The translations under genes and the position numbers were made by a program. From positions 1 through 40,198 of the forward strand of contig JAJDAJ010000019.1 of assembly GCA_029261925.1 (NCBI GenBank): DNA of 40,198 nt, read 5' to 3'. How positions within the stretch are numbered: the stretch's first letter is position 1; each line of letters begins with the position of its first letter. The notes beneath the pieces are model-generated. The model ran no database searches and was not told where the DNA came from. It saw only the letters and a list, made by a program, of their open reading frames with translations. Source of the DNA: Deltaproteobacteria bacterium (GTDB lineage Bacteria; Myxococcota_A; UBA9160; SZUA-336). Shown in pieces: positions 25,275-33,924 of this stretch.

Positions 25275-25753
25275 GCACCGGGCCCGCTCCCGCGGCGAAC
25301 CGTCGTCTCGACGCCACCGATCTGCGCATCCTGGAGCTCCTCTGGCACGACGCGCGCACCAGCAACCGCCAGATCGCCGCGCAGCTCGGCGTCTCGGAGG
25401 GGACGGTTCGCACGCGCGTGCGGCGCATGACCGAGCAGAAGCTGATCCGCATCACCGCCACGCGCAACATCCAGGCCATGCAGAGGCCGATCTCCGCCAT
25501 GGTCGGCATCGAGGTCGAGCCGGGACGCCGGCGCGAGGTCGCGGCGGCCCTGCGCGACATGCCCGAGACGGGGCTGGTCGGCATCATGATGGGACGTCAC
25601 GACGTGCTGGCCCTGGTCTTCGCCCGCGACATGGACGAGCTCGGGGAGCTCCTGCTGGGCTCCATCGGCAGCATCCCCGGCGTCATCCGCACCGAGAGCG
25701 CGCAGATCCTGGAGTACGTGCGCTTCGATCACCGCTTCGGGATCGTCGACTGA
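25271..25753 (+). CDS. Lrp/AsnC-family transcriptional regulator, second of a tandem pair
   Basis: A 160-residue relative of the preceding gene, with HTH LDATDLRILELLWHDARTSNRQIAAQL (about 12-38) and a RAM domain with MMGRHDVLALVFARDMDEL. The GTG overlaps the first regulator's stop by four bases. The two share layout but differ at many positions, so they are not a recent duplication. The pair may form a hetero-oligomer, as for some coupled AsnC-like proteins; this is inference. Its TGA abuts the Rieske oxygenase stop on the other strand: the two stops together form TGATCA. Confidence 0.9.
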   Translation: MSTGPAPAANRRLDATDLRILELLWHDARTSNRQIAAQLGVSEGTVRTRVRRMTEQKLIRITATRNIQAMQRPISAMVGIEVEPGRRREVAAALRDMPETGLVGIMMGRHDVLALVFARDMDELGELLLGSIGSIPGVIRTESAQILEYVRFDHRFGIVD

Positions 25754-27124
25754 TCAGTCCCCGTCCAGCCAGCGATCGATGTCGTCGTTGAGCCAGCGCA
25801 CCCGCACCTCGTTGGCGGTGAGCGTCACGTGCTCGAGCGAGCGAGCGTGCAGCCCGCGCTGCACGCGCTGGATGTTCGCGAAATCCTGCGCGATCACCTC
25901 GCCGATGTTCTCCACGATGCTCTCCGGCGTCGACTCGACCAGCTGCACCGCCGGGACCGGAAGCGGCCCGCGTGCGTCGGACGGCTCGAGCCGCATCACG
26001 TCGAAGATGCAGCGATCCGGATCGGTCGCGTGCGGGCGGGTGCGCAGGATGAAGGAGTCGTCGGCCTTCGCCAGGATCACGAAGTTGGGGAAGAACATGT
26101 AGTGGTCGACGTCGATCAGCTGCTCGCGAGACAGACGCTCGTAGTCGTGCCCCCTGACGCGACCCTCGGCCTGCTGCCGCTCGATCAGGTAGTCGCGCGC
26201 GCTGCGCTCCCCGACGATCGCGCCCTTCTCGTCGAACTCCGGCTCCCAGGTCGCGGATCCCGCGGCGCCCGGCAGGTGGCGCTCGCGGAAGTGCTCCCGC
26301 AGCCAGTCCTCGTAGATCTCGCGATCGGTCGCACCGTCCACGCGCGTGGACGGGAGCCCGTACGGGATCCACATGTGGTGGTGCACACCCAGACGCTCGT
26401 ACACCGTGTTGGTCTCATCGAGGATGTTGACCAGCTGCGGGTGGATCCCGGGCACGTGGTAGGCCTCGAGGAACGCCTCGATGCCCACCTTCCAGTTGCA
26501 GGCCAGCTCCAGCGAGTGCCAGCTCGTGAGCCGCTGCTCCTCCATGCGGAAGGCGGCGATGCGGTCGGCCACGCCGCCCAGGAACTCCCGCAGGGGCGGC
26601 GCGCCGGGGTCGGGATTCACGAAGACGTAGCCCGCGAAGCTCTCGCAGGCGACCTCCTGCAGCGCGTAGGTCTCGTCGTCCACCCCGCGCGTCAGGTGGC
26701 GGTCGGGAATGCGTCGCAGGCTCCCGTCGAGACTCCAGCACCAGCCGTGGTACGGACAGCGCAGCTCCTCGGACGTGCCGGCCTCCGGGCGGATCAGGTT
26801 CCCGCGGTGGCGGCAGGCGTTGTAGAAGGCGCGCAGCGAGCCGTCGTCCTGGCGCACCACCAGAAGCTCCTGGTCGGCGATGCGGTAGGGCAGATGGTCG
26901 CCGGGCGCGGGGATCGACTCCTCGCGGCAGGCCACCTGCCAGACGCGCGTCCACAGGCGCTCGTTCTCGCGCTCGAGGAAGGCCCGCGACAGGTAGCGGT
27001 CCTTGGGAATGCGGCTGCGCTCGGCGTCGAGGACGAGCTCGCTGGCGAGCTTCATCTCGCCGGGCCGGCGCAGGCCCCAGCGAGCGGCGTGCTGGTCGAC
27101 GATCTGTTCGGGGCGGGCGGGCAT
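25754..27124 (-). CDS. Rieske non-heme iron ring-hydroxylating oxygenase, alpha subunit
   Basis: A 456-residue oxygenase that would hydroxylate a ring or C-H bond with O2. The Rieske site is C104-x-H106 and C123-x2-H126 (CPYHGW). The mononuclear iron site has H223 and H228 in EAYHVPGIHP and a later Asp in AQDFANIQRV. The residue three before H223 is E220, where many ring dioxygenases have Asp; Glu at this bridging site is known in carnitine and betaine-type oxygenases. No beta subunit, ferredoxin or reductase gene is nearby, so electrons must come from elsewhere. The start ATG 27124 has GGAGG. It is the last gene of the eight-gene catabolic operon, ten bases after the LLM gene. Confidence 0.92.
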   Translation of the reverse strand: MPARPEQIVDQHAARWGLRRPGEMKLASELVLDAERSRIPKDRYLSRAFLERENERLWTRVWQVACREESIPAPGDHLPYRIADQELLVVRQDDGSLRAFYNACRHRGNLIRPEAGTSEELRCPYHGWCWSLDGSLRRIPDRHLTRGVDDETYALQEVACESFAGYVFVNPDPGAPPLREFLGGVADRIAAFRMEEQRLTSWHSLELACNWKVGIEAFLEAYHVPGIHPQLVNILDETNTVYERLGVHHHMWIPYGLPSTRVDGATDREIYEDWLREHFRERHLPGAAGSATWEPEFDEKGAIVGERSARDYLIERQQAEGRVRGHDYERLSREQLIDVDHYMFFPNFVILAKADDSFILRTRPHATDPDRCIFDVMRLEPSDARGPLPVPAVQLVESTPESIVENIGEVIAQDFANIQRVQRGLHARSLEHVTLTANEVRVRWLNDDIDRWLDGD

Positions 27125-27134
27125 GGGGCCTCCT

Positions 27135-28163
27135 TCAGTCGAGCTGGGGCAGGACGCGCGTGGCGAAGAGCTCCAGCGTCTCCTCGAGCTCGGCGTCCGG
27201 GATTCCACCGTGGTCGAACATGGCCAGGTGGATGTCGAGGCCGAGTCGCTCGTGCAGCTGCCCGAGCCGCTCGGCGACCTCATCGGGGCCGCCGCAGATC
27301 GAGGGCCCGGCGAGCAGGTCCTCGTAGCTCGGCATGCCGCCGGGGAACTCGGTGCCGGCCCAGCGCGTGAGCTCGACGACCCAGCCCAGGTAGCCCATGT
27401 GGTACGGCTCCCAGCGCCGGCGCGCCTGGGCGGAGTCCTTGCCCACGTGCACGTGGCTGCAGGCGCCGACCCGCATCCCCGCGGGATCGTGGCCCGCCGC
27501 CGCGTAGCGCTCGCGGTAGCGGTCGACCAGCGGCGCGAAGGTCTCGGGTGCCGCCAGCACGCTGGGCAGCATCAGCCGCAGCCCGAGCCGCGCCGCCAGG
27601 TCGATCGAGACCTGGCTGGTCCCGCCGCCGACCCAGACCGGCGGGTGCGGCCGCTGCAGCGGGTGCGGCTCCACGCGCACGCCCCGCAGCGGCGCGCGCC
27701 CCCGGCCCTCCCAGTCGACCTCGTCACCGCTCCAGAGCTGCAGCAGCAGCTCGAGGTTCTCCTGGTGCAGCACGCGCGAGTCCTCGGGCGCGTGCCCGAA
27801 GAGCGCGTAGGCATTGGGCAGGATGCCGCGTCCCACGCAGAGCTCGAGGCGCCCGTCGGAGAGCAGATCGACGGTGGCGTAGTCCTCGGCCGCGCGCACG
27901 GGATCCAGGCTCGCCAGCAGCGTCACCGCCGTGCCCAGGCGCAGCCGCTGCGTGCGCTCGGCGATCGCCGCCAGCACCACCGGGGGCGCCGACAGGATGT
28001 AGTCGCAGAAGTGGTGCTCGCCCAGCCAGACCGAGTCGAGGCCGGCACGCTCGGCGAAGACCGCCAGGTCGACGATGCGCCGGTGGTGATCGCGCTGGCT
28101 CGAGCGCCGACCCGTGTGCGGGTCGGGCAGGTGATCGCCCAGGATCATCAGGCCCTCGCGCAT
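27135..28163 (-). CDS. Luciferase-like (LLM) flavin-dependent monooxygenase
   Basis: A 342-residue TIM-barrel flavoprotein. Typical segments are VDLAVFAERAGLDSVWLGEHHF, LRLGTAVTLLASLDPVRAAEDYATVDLLSDGRLELCVGRG in summary, and PPVWVGGGTSQVSIDLAARLG. These enzymes oxidise substrates with FMNH2 plus O2, or use F420. The role in a meta-cleavage operon is not established; it could act on the side chain or a ring intermediate. The ATG shares its last base with the hydratase stop (TGATG). It is clearly distinct from the broken LLM gene at 23653-24191. Confidence 0.9.
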   Translation of the reverse strand: MREGLMILGDHLPDPHTGRRSSQRDHHRRIVDLAVFAERAGLDSVWLGEHHFCDYILSAPPVVLAAIAERTQRLRLGTAVTLLASLDPVRAAEDYATVDLLSDGRLELCVGRGILPNAYALFGHAPEDSRVLHQENLELLLQLWSGDEVDWEGRGRAPLRGVRVEPHPLQRPHPPVWVGGGTSQVSIDLAARLGLRLMLPSVLAAPETFAPLVDRYRERYAAAGHDPAGMRVGACSHVHVGKDSAQARRRWEPYHMGYLGWVVELTRWAGTEFPGGMPSYEDLLAGPSICGGPDEVAERLGQLHERLGLDIHLAMFDHGGIPDAELEETLELFATRVLPQLD

Positions 28164-28948
28164 CAGGCGAACCCCACCTCGACCGGCCCCAGCCGGTCGA
28201 AGTCCGCGCGCACGACGTCCCCCGGCGCCACGTCGGCAGCGCGCGTGCACGAGCCGGGCAGCACCACGTGGCCGGCCTCGAGCGAGACGCCGAAGTCGGA
28301 GACCTTGCGCGCCAGCCAGGCGACCGCGGTGATCGGGTTGCCGAGCACGGCGGCCGCCGCGCCGGTGTCCACCAGGCGGTCGTTCACGCGCAGCGCGGCG
28401 CCGATCTGGCGCACGTCCACGTCCTCGAGGCGAACGGGGCGACCACCGAGCACGACCCGCGCCGACGACGCGTTGTCGGCGATCGTGTCGGGCAGGCCGA
28501 TCTTCCAGTCCGCGATGCGGCTGTCGATGATCTCGATCGCCGGCAGCACGAACTCGGTCGCCCGGATCACGTCGGCCACGTTGCAGCTCGCGCCCGGGAG
28601 CGGCGCGCCCAGGACGAACGCGACCTCGACCTCGACGCGCGGGTAGCAGAGCTGCCCGGTCTGCACGCGATCGCCCTCGAAGACGAACATGTCGTCGAGG
28701 AGGTGACCGTAGTCGGGCTCGTTCACGCCCATCATCTCCTGCATGGCGCGCGAGGAGAGACCGACCTTGTGGCCGCGGACGCTCGCCCCGGCCTCGACCC
28801 GGCGCGCCACGTTCAGGCGCTGGATCTCGTAGGCGTCCACCACGTCGAGCGCCGGCCAGGTCGTGGTCAGCGGCTCGATCGGACGGCACTTGCGCTCGGC
28901 CTCGGCCAGCGCGTCGGCAGCCGCCCGGCGCTCGACATCGGAGAGCAT
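28163..28948 (-). CDS. hsaE: 2-hydroxypentadienoate/2-hydroxyhexadienoate hydratase (MhpD/HsaE family)
   Basis: A 261-residue hydratase of the fumarylacetoacetase-like fold. It adds water to the dienoate released by the C-C hydrolase, giving a 4-hydroxy-2-oxoacid. Signatures are HKVGLSSRAMQEMMGVNEPDYG, EVEVAFVLG, PAIEIIDSRI and LGNPITAVAWLA. Position between the hydrolase and aldolase-type genes matches the known lower pathway. Start and stop are both shared with neighbours through TGATG, so translation is coupled. The hsaE name is by pathway context; mhpD is an equally fair family name. Confidence 0.93.
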   Translation of the reverse strand: MLSDVERRAAADALAEAERKCRPIEPLTTTWPALDVVDAYEIQRLNVARRVEAGASVRGHKVGLSSRAMQEMMGVNEPDYGHLLDDMFVFEGDRVQTGQLCYPRVEVEVAFVLGAPLPGASCNVADVIRATEFVLPAIEIIDSRIADWKIGLPDTIADNASSARVVLGGRPVRLEDVDVRQIGAALRVNDRLVDTGAAAAVLGNPITAVAWLARKVSDFGVSLEAGHVVLPGSCTRAADVAPGDVVRADFDRLGPVEVGFA

Positions 28949-29826
28949 CAGTCCAGCGGCTGCGTGAGGAAGTCGATCACCAGGCGATCGAACTCCTGCC
29001 GGTGCTCGAGCTGTGCCCAGTGCCCGCAGCGCGGGAACACGTGCAGCCGCGCGTTCGGCATCTGGTGCAGCGCGAAGAACGCGCCGTCCAGCGGCAGCAC
29101 GCGGTCGTCACGGCCCCAGGTCATCAGCGTCGGGTGCTCGATCCGGTCAATCTCGCGCCAGAGCTCCCCCTCGCGCACCTGCTCGGGCGTGGAGCCGACG
29201 GCGACCTTCATGAAGTTCTGCATGCCGCGAAGCGTCGCCGGATCGGTCGCGGCCTTGTAGCGCTCCTCGATCAGCTCGGGGGTCACGATCGACTGGTCGT
29301 AGACCATGATCCGCACGAAGGCCTCGAGCTTCTCGCGCGTCGGTCCCGGGGGCTGCAGGAAGCCGAAGAGCAGCTTCAGGCCCTCGCTGGGTGCAGGCGA
29401 GAGCACGGGAGCGAACGCCCCGCCCGGGCCCATCAGCACCAGGCGCCCGGCCCGGTCCGGGTAGTCGAGCGCGAAGCGGAGCGACGCGCCGCCGCCCAGC
29501 GAGTTCCCGACGAAGTGCGCCTTCTCGATACCCAGCTCGTCGAGCAGGTTCCGGACCGCGCGCGCGCTGTAGGTCAGGAACTGCTCCTCGATCTCGGGCT
29601 TGTCCGAGAGCCCGAACTCCGGCTGGTCCACCAGCAACACCCGGAAGCGCTCCGAGAGCGCGGGCAGGTTCTGCTTGAAGTTGCTCCAGCTCGTGGCGCC
29701 GGGCCCGCCGCCGTGCAGCATGACCAGCACGTCGCCCTCGCCTGCCTCGTTGTAGTGCAGCTTGATGTCGCCCGCCTTGCCGAAACGGCTGGTCGCCTCG
29801 AAGCTCAGATCGCGATTGCCTGGCAT
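28948..29826 (-). CDS. hsaD: Meta-cleavage product C-C hydrolase (HsaD/MhpC/BphD family)
   Basis: A 292-residue alpha/beta hydrolase that splits the ring-fission product into a dienoate and an acid. The oxyanion region is HGGGPGATSW (38-47), nucleophile S109 in GNSLGGG, acid D241 in GRDDRVLP and base H269 in RCGHWAQ. This numbering is nearly identical to HsaD of Mycobacterium (S114/D241/H269, from memory). A bulky-substrate HsaD-like role is therefore plausible. ATG 29826 has AGGAGA upstream and lies 17 bases after the aldolase stop. It overlaps the hydratase start. Confidence 0.94.
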   Translation of the reverse strand: MPGNRDLSFEATSRFGKAGDIKLHYNEAGEGDVLVMLHGGGPGATSWSNFKQNLPALSERFRVLLVDQPEFGLSDKPEIEEQFLTYSARAVRNLLDELGIEKAHFVGNSLGGGASLRFALDYPDRAGRLVLMGPGGAFAPVLSPAPSEGLKLLFGFLQPPGPTREKLEAFVRIMVYDQSIVTPELIEERYKAATDPATLRGMQNFMKVAVGSTPEQVREGELWREIDRIEHPTLMTWGRDDRVLPLDGAFFALHQMPNARLHVFPRCGHWAQLEHRQEFDRLVIDFLTQPLD

Positions 29827-29843
29827 CTTCTTCTCTCCTGCAT

Positions 29844-30875
29844 TCAGCTCGCGGTGCGCTCGCGCTGGAGCTCGACCGCGATGTCGATGAGCTGGTCCTC
29901 CTGCCCGCCGACGAGCTTGCGCTCGCTCGCGCGGACCAGGATCTCCGCGGCGGGGACGCCGAAGCGCTCCCCCTGCCGGTAAGCGTGCTTGAGGAAGCTC
30001 GAGTACACACCCGTGTAGCCCATGATGAGCGACAGGCGGTCGACGATGCACTCCTCGTCCATCACCGGGCGCACGGCGTCCTCGGCCGCGTCGATGATCG
30101 CGAACGGGTCGATGCCCGTGCGGATCCCGAGCTTCTCGCAGACCGCCGCCAGAGCCTCGGTCGGCGCATTGCCGGCGCCGGCGCCGAAGCCCCGGGTGGA
30201 GCCGTCGACCTGCACCGCGCCGGCGCGAATCGCGAGCACGGTGTTCGCGACGGCGAGCGAGAGGTTCTGGTGGGCATGGAAGCCGACCTGGGCGTCTTCG
30301 CCCAGCTCCGCGACCAGCGCGGCGACGCGATCGCCGGCCTGCTCGAGGATCAGCGCGCCCGCGGAGTCCACCACGTACACGCACTGGCAGCCGGCGTCGG
30401 CCATGATCCGCGCCTGCCGCGCGAGCGCCTCGGCTGAGATGCTGTGGGACATCATCAGGAAGCCGACCGTCTCCAGGCCGACCTGACGGGCCAGTCCGAA
30501 GTGCTGGACCGACACGTCTGCCTCGGTGCAGTGCGTGGCGATGCGCACGATCTGGGCGCCCAGATCGCGGACCGCGACGATGTCATCCTTCACGCCGACG
30601 CCCGGGAGCATCAGCGTGGCGATGCGGGCGCGCGTGGCCGTGCGAACCGCCGCGGCGATCAGCTCGCGCTCGTCCACCGCGCTGAGCCCGTAGGTGAACG
30701 AGGAGCCGCCGAGCCCGTCCCCGTGGCTGACCTCGATCACCGGCACGCCGGCGGCGTCGAGCGCGCCGACCACCTGCACCACCTCGTCCACTGCGAAGGC
30801 GTGGCGCTTGGGGTGCGAGCCGTCGCGCAGCGACGAGTCGGTCACACGAACGTCGAGCTCGCTCGAGAACGGCAT
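29844..30875 (-). CDS. hsaF: 4-hydroxy-2-oxovalerate aldolase (HsaF/MhpE/DmpG family)
   Basis: A 343-residue DmpG-type aldolase. It cleaves 4-hydroxy-2-oxoacids to pyruvate and an aldehyde, and channels the aldehyde to the partner dehydrogenase encoded just upstream. Visible motifs are [15 protein letters not shown] near the N-terminus, the metal-ligand segment [14 protein letters not shown], and the C-terminal communication domain beginning near [19 protein letters not shown]. The usual HAHHN motif reads HAHQN here, a mild variation. Its ATG shares a base with the dehydrogenase stop (TGATG). Confidence 0.95.
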   Translation of the reverse strand: MPFSSELDVRVTDSSLRDGSHPKRHAFAVDEVVQVVGALDAAGVPVIEVSHGDGLGGSSFTYGLSAVDERELIAAAVRTATRARIATLMLPGVGVKDDIVAVRDLGAQIVRIATHCTEADVSVQHFGLARQVGLETVGFLMMSHSISAEALARQARIMADAGCQCVYVVDSAGALILEQAGDRVAALVAELGEDAQVGFHAHQNLSLAVANTVLAIRAGAVQVDGSTRGFGAGAGNAPTEALAAVCEKLGIRTGIDPFAIIDAAEDAVRPVMDEECIVDRLSLIMGYTGVYSSFLKHAYRQGERFGVPAAEILVRASERKLVGGQEDQLIDIAVELQRERTAS

Positions 30876-31756
30876 CAGCCCGCCCCCAGGCGCGTGCGCG
30901 CCACGTGCTCGCCGACGCGGGCAGCAGCGGCCGTCATGATGTCGAGATTGCCGGCGAACGGCGGCAGGTAGTCCCCGGCGCCCTCCACCTCTGCGAAGAT
31001 CTCGACCCGGTCGCTGCCGAACTGGGGCTCAGCGGTCAGGCGGTAGCCGGGCACGTAGCGCTGCACCTGCTCGAGCATGGCGTGGATCGAGTCGAGGACC
31101 GCGCCGCGATCGGTAGCTGCGGGCAGGCTGCAGAAGATCGTGTCGCGCATGATCATCGGCGGGTCGGCGGGGTTGAGCACGATGATCGCCTTGCCGCGCT
31201 CCGCGCCGCCGATGACCTCGAGTGCGTGCGCGGTCGTGCGCGTGAACTCGTCGATGTTCGCCCGCGTGCCGGGCCCGGCCGAGGCGGAGGACACGCTGGC
31301 GACGATCTCCGCGTAGCGCACGGGCGCGACGCGCGAGACCGCGTGGACCATCGGCACGGTGGCCTGCCCCCCGCAGGTGACCATGTTCAGGTTGGGCGCG
31401 TCCTTGTGCTCGTCGAGGTTCACGGGCGGGACGACGTAGGGGCCGACCGCGGCGGGCGTGAGGTCGACGGCGACGATGCCGGCGGCCGCGTAGCGGGGTG
31501 CGTTCGCCCGGTGCACGGCGGCGGACGTCGCCTCGAAGACCAGCTCGGGAAGCTCGGGTCGCGACAGCAGCGCGTCCACACCGTCCGCACTGGCCTCCAC
31601 GCCGAGCTCGCGCGCACGGCGCAGCCCCTCGCTGGCGGGGTCGATGCCCACCAGCCAGCGCGGCTCGACGCAGTCGGAGCGCAGCAGCTTGAGCAGCAGA
31701 TCGGTGCCGATGTTCCCCGACCCGACGATCGCCGCGCTTGCCTTTCGCACGCCCAT
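30875..31756 (-). CDS. hsaG: Acylating acetaldehyde/propanal dehydrogenase (HsaG/MhpF/DmpF family)
   Basis: A 293-residue enzyme that turns the aldehyde from the aldolase into acyl-CoA with NAD+ and CoA. The N-terminus is a Rossmann motif ([17 protein letters not shown]). The catalytic cysteine is C128 in [12 protein letters not shown]. Later motifs are [19 protein letters not shown] and [13 protein letters not shown]. It is coupled to the aldolase through TGATG and follows the HsaA-type gene by ten bases. This pair is the standard end of meta-cleavage pathways. Confidence 0.95.
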   Translation of the reverse strand: MGVRKASAAIVGSGNIGTDLLLKLLRSDCVEPRWLVGIDPASEGLRRARELGVEASADGVDALLSRPELPELVFEATSAAVHRANAPRYAAAGIVAVDLTPAAVGPYVVPPVNLDEHKDAPNLNMVTCGGQATVPMVHAVSRVAPVRYAEIVASVSSASAGPGTRANIDEFTRTTAHALEVIGGAERGKAIIVLNPADPPMIMRDTIFCSLPAATDRGAVLDSIHAMLEQVQRYVPGYRLTAEPQFGSDRVEIFAEVEGAGDYLPPFAGNLDIMTAAAARVGEHVARTRLGAG

Positions 31757-31766
31757 CCCGCGCTCC

Positions 31767-32927
31767 TCAGATCATGCTGCCCGGGGGCGGATCCAGCCCG
31801 ACCTCCGTGCCGCCGTAGATCAGCAGCCCGCGCTCCGGGTCGTTGATGGCGTGCACGCGAGCCGCGTGGGCGTCGCGCCAGAGGCGCTGGATCGGCTGGT
31901 GCAGGAAGAGCGCCTTGCCGCCGCAGTTCTCGAAGACGCGGTCGGTGGCGCGAATCGACGCCGCCGTGCCCCGGACCTGGTCGCGGCGTGCGCGCGCTCG
32001 CAGCTCGGTGGGGATCTCCTCGCCCCGTTCCGCCAGCGCGAGCATCTCGTCCATGTTGCGGTGCAGCTGCAGACGCACGCCGTCGACCTCGCCGGCCGCC
32101 TCGGCGAGCCGCAGCTGCGAGTACGGGTCCTCGGCCGCGCGCTCATCGCCGTAGGCGACACGCACGCGCTGCCGCATCCACTGCCGGTACTCCTCGACCG
32201 CACCCAGGCCGATGCCGATGACGCCCGCCGTGATGGCGTTGGCGAAGACGGCAGCGTAGGGCAGACGGTAGATCGCCGCCTTGTTGACCTCGGTGCCGGG
32301 TCCGCCGATGCAGGCCATGGTCGGCTGCGCGCGATGGTCGGGGACGAACGCCTCCTCGACCACGACGTTGTTGCTTCCCGTCGCCGCCAGGCCCACGACG
32401 TGCCAGACGTCCTGGATCCGGTAGTCGCTGGCCGGGACCAGGAAGGTGTAGTGCGTGGGCACGCCGTCGAGCTCGGCGATCCCGCCCAGGAACGCCCAGT
32501 CGCAGTGCAGGCAGCCCGACGAGAAGTTCCAGGTGCCCCGGATGCGGTAGCCGCCCTCCACGCGCTCCACGCTGCCGGTCGGCGCGTAGCTCGACGCGAC
32601 CAGGGTCGAGGGATCGTCGCCCCAGACCTCCTTCTGGGCCCGGTCCGGGAACAGCGCCAGCTGCCAGGGATGCACGCCGACCACGCCGTACACCCAGCCG
32701 GTGGAGCCGCAGGCACCGGCGATCGCCATGGCCGCCTCGTAGAACGCGCCGGGAGGCAGCTCGAGCCCGTCGTAGCGCGCGGGCTGCAGCGCCTTGAAGA
32801 GCTGCAGCTCCTTCATGTCCTTGATGGTCGCCTCTGGTATGCGCCGCAGCTGCTCCGCCTCCGGAGCGCGCTCGCGCAGCCGGGGAGCCAGCGAGCGCGC
32901 CGCCTCGATCAGCTCTTCGGGACGCAT
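31767..32927 (-). CDS. hsaA: HsaA-like flavin-dependent monooxygenase, oxygenase component
   Basis: A 386-residue member of the acyl-CoA-dehydrogenase-fold hydroxylases. HsaA uses reduced flavin to hydroxylate 3-HSA, the phenolic secosteroid of cholesterol catabolism, giving the catechol for ring cleavage. Motifs are [23 protein letters not shown] in the N-half, [46 protein letters not shown] and a C-terminal [14 protein letters not shown] tail. ATG 32927 has GGAGGAG. No separate flavin reductase (HsaB) is present in the window. The substrate could be another large phenol; the HsaA name rests on similarity plus HsaC/HsaD-like neighbours. Confidence 0.88.
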   Translation of the reverse strand: MRPEELIEAARSLAPRLRERAPEAEQLRRIPEATIKDMKELQLFKALQPARYDGLELPPGAFYEAAMAIAGACGSTGWVYGVVGVHPWQLALFPDRAQKEVWGDDPSTLVASSYAPTGSVERVEGGYRIRGTWNFSSGCLHCDWAFLGGIAELDGVPTHYTFLVPASDYRIQDVWHVVGLAATGSNNVVVEEAFVPDHRAQPTMACIGGPGTEVNKAAIYRLPYAAVFANAITAGVIGIGLGAVEEYRQWMRQRVRVAYGDERAAEDPYSQLRLAEAAGEVDGVRLQLHRNMDEMLALAERGEEIPTELRARARRDQVRGTAASIRATDRVFENCGGKALFLHQPIQRLWRDAHAARVHAINDPERGLLIYGGTEVGLDPPPGSMI

Positions 32928-32940
32928 GGGCGTCTCCTCC

Positions 32941-33852
32941 TCAGTCCGCCGGGGGCCCGGCAAAGCGGTGCCCCCAGTAGCTGACTGCCGTGATCTCGGT
33001 GGTCGTGTGATTGCCCGGCTCGACGTGGCGCCCGCCGAAGCCGAACTCGACGTCGAATCCCGAAGGGGTCTGCACGTAGAACGAGACCGTGTGGTCGTTC
33101 ACGTGGCGGCCGAGCGTCGCGCTCAGAGGCACGCCGTGGGCGGCGCAGCGATCCAGCGCATAGCCCACCTCGTCGAGCGAGGACACCTCGAGCATCAGGT
33201 GGACCAGGCCCGCCGGATGGCCGGCCTCCATCAGTGCCAGGGAGTGGTGGCGCGGATTGCAGTGGTAGAAGTGCAGGCGCGCGGGGCCGTCCGCGGGATC
33301 GCGATCGGGAACGGCCGCCGGGTCCACGCGCATGACGTCGGTCGGCCGGAAGCCCAGCAGGCCGGTGTAGAACGCGTCCGCCGCGTCGAGCTCCGCCGCC
33401 GGCAGCACCACGTGGCCCATGCCCAGCTCGCCCGTGACGAATCCCGCCACGCCCACGGGCGAGACGAAGCGCGAGTGCTCCAGGATCGGCGTGTGGAAGA
33501 GCTCCAGCGCATTGCCCGCCGGATCGTCGAGCATGAGCAGCTCGCCGACGCGGCGCGCCTGCGCCTGCTCGGGGGTACCGCGCTTGTAGGGAACGCCCGC
33601 CGACTCCAGCTCGCGGGCCGCGGCGTCGAGAGCGCCCGCGCCGCCCAGCTCCCAGCCGGCCACGCCGAAGCGATCGCGCGCGCCCGGCTCGATCATGATC
33701 CGGAAGGCCCGCTCGTCCAGCTTGAGGTAGACGCGCCCATCGTCGGGCAGGCCCGGGGCGGGCATGGCGCCGAGCACCTGCGTGCCGAACTCCCGCCAGG
33801 ATTCCGGCTTCGCCGACTCGATCGTGATGTAGCCCAGACCTCTCACCTGCAT
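32941..33852 (-). CDS. hsaC: Type I extradiol catechol dioxygenase (HsaC/BphC family)
   Basis: A 303-residue two-domain vicinal-oxygen-chelate enzyme that opens a catechol ring next to the hydroxyls. Iron ligands are H147 (GMGHVVL), H218 (GLVHLML) and E269 (DVEFG). Active-site residues are also visible in NPRHHSLAL and GRHVNDHTVSFY. These match BphC, and HsaC in steroid degradation. It is the first gene of the operon, so its start faces the SDR gene across a 72-base divergent promoter. The next gene begins 13 bases after its stop. Confidence 0.94.
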   Translation of the reverse strand: MQVRGLGYITIESAKPESWREFGTQVLGAMPAPGLPDDGRVYLKLDERAFRIMIEPGARDRFGVAGWELGGAGALDAAARELESAGVPYKRGTPEQAQARRVGELLMLDDPAGNALELFHTPILEHSRFVSPVGVAGFVTGELGMGHVVLPAAELDAADAFYTGLLGFRPTDVMRVDPAAVPDRDPADGPARLHFYHCNPRHHSLALMEAGHPAGLVHLMLEVSSLDEVGYALDRCAAHGVPLSATLGRHVNDHTVSFYVQTPSGFDVEFGFGGRHVEPGNHTTTEITAVSYWGHRFAGPPAD

Positions 33853-33867
33853 GGCGTGACTCCTGTT

Positions 33868-33885
33868 CGCCCTCGCACGAGGGCG
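33868..33885. promoter_or_regulatory. Perfect 18-bp palindrome in the hsaC-SDR divergent promoter
   Basis: CGCCCTCG and CGAGGGCG flank a two-base centre (CA). It lies 16-33 bases upstream of the hsaC start and 40-57 bases upstream of the SDR start, where an operator would control both. No regulator gene adjoins it, so the protein is unknown; a TetR-type (KstR-like) repressor would be typical of steroid genes. That identification is inference. Confidence 0.5.
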
Positions 33886-33924
33886 GGGCCGGCTGCGGTA
33901 CCCTGGGTGCGGGAGGACATCGAC

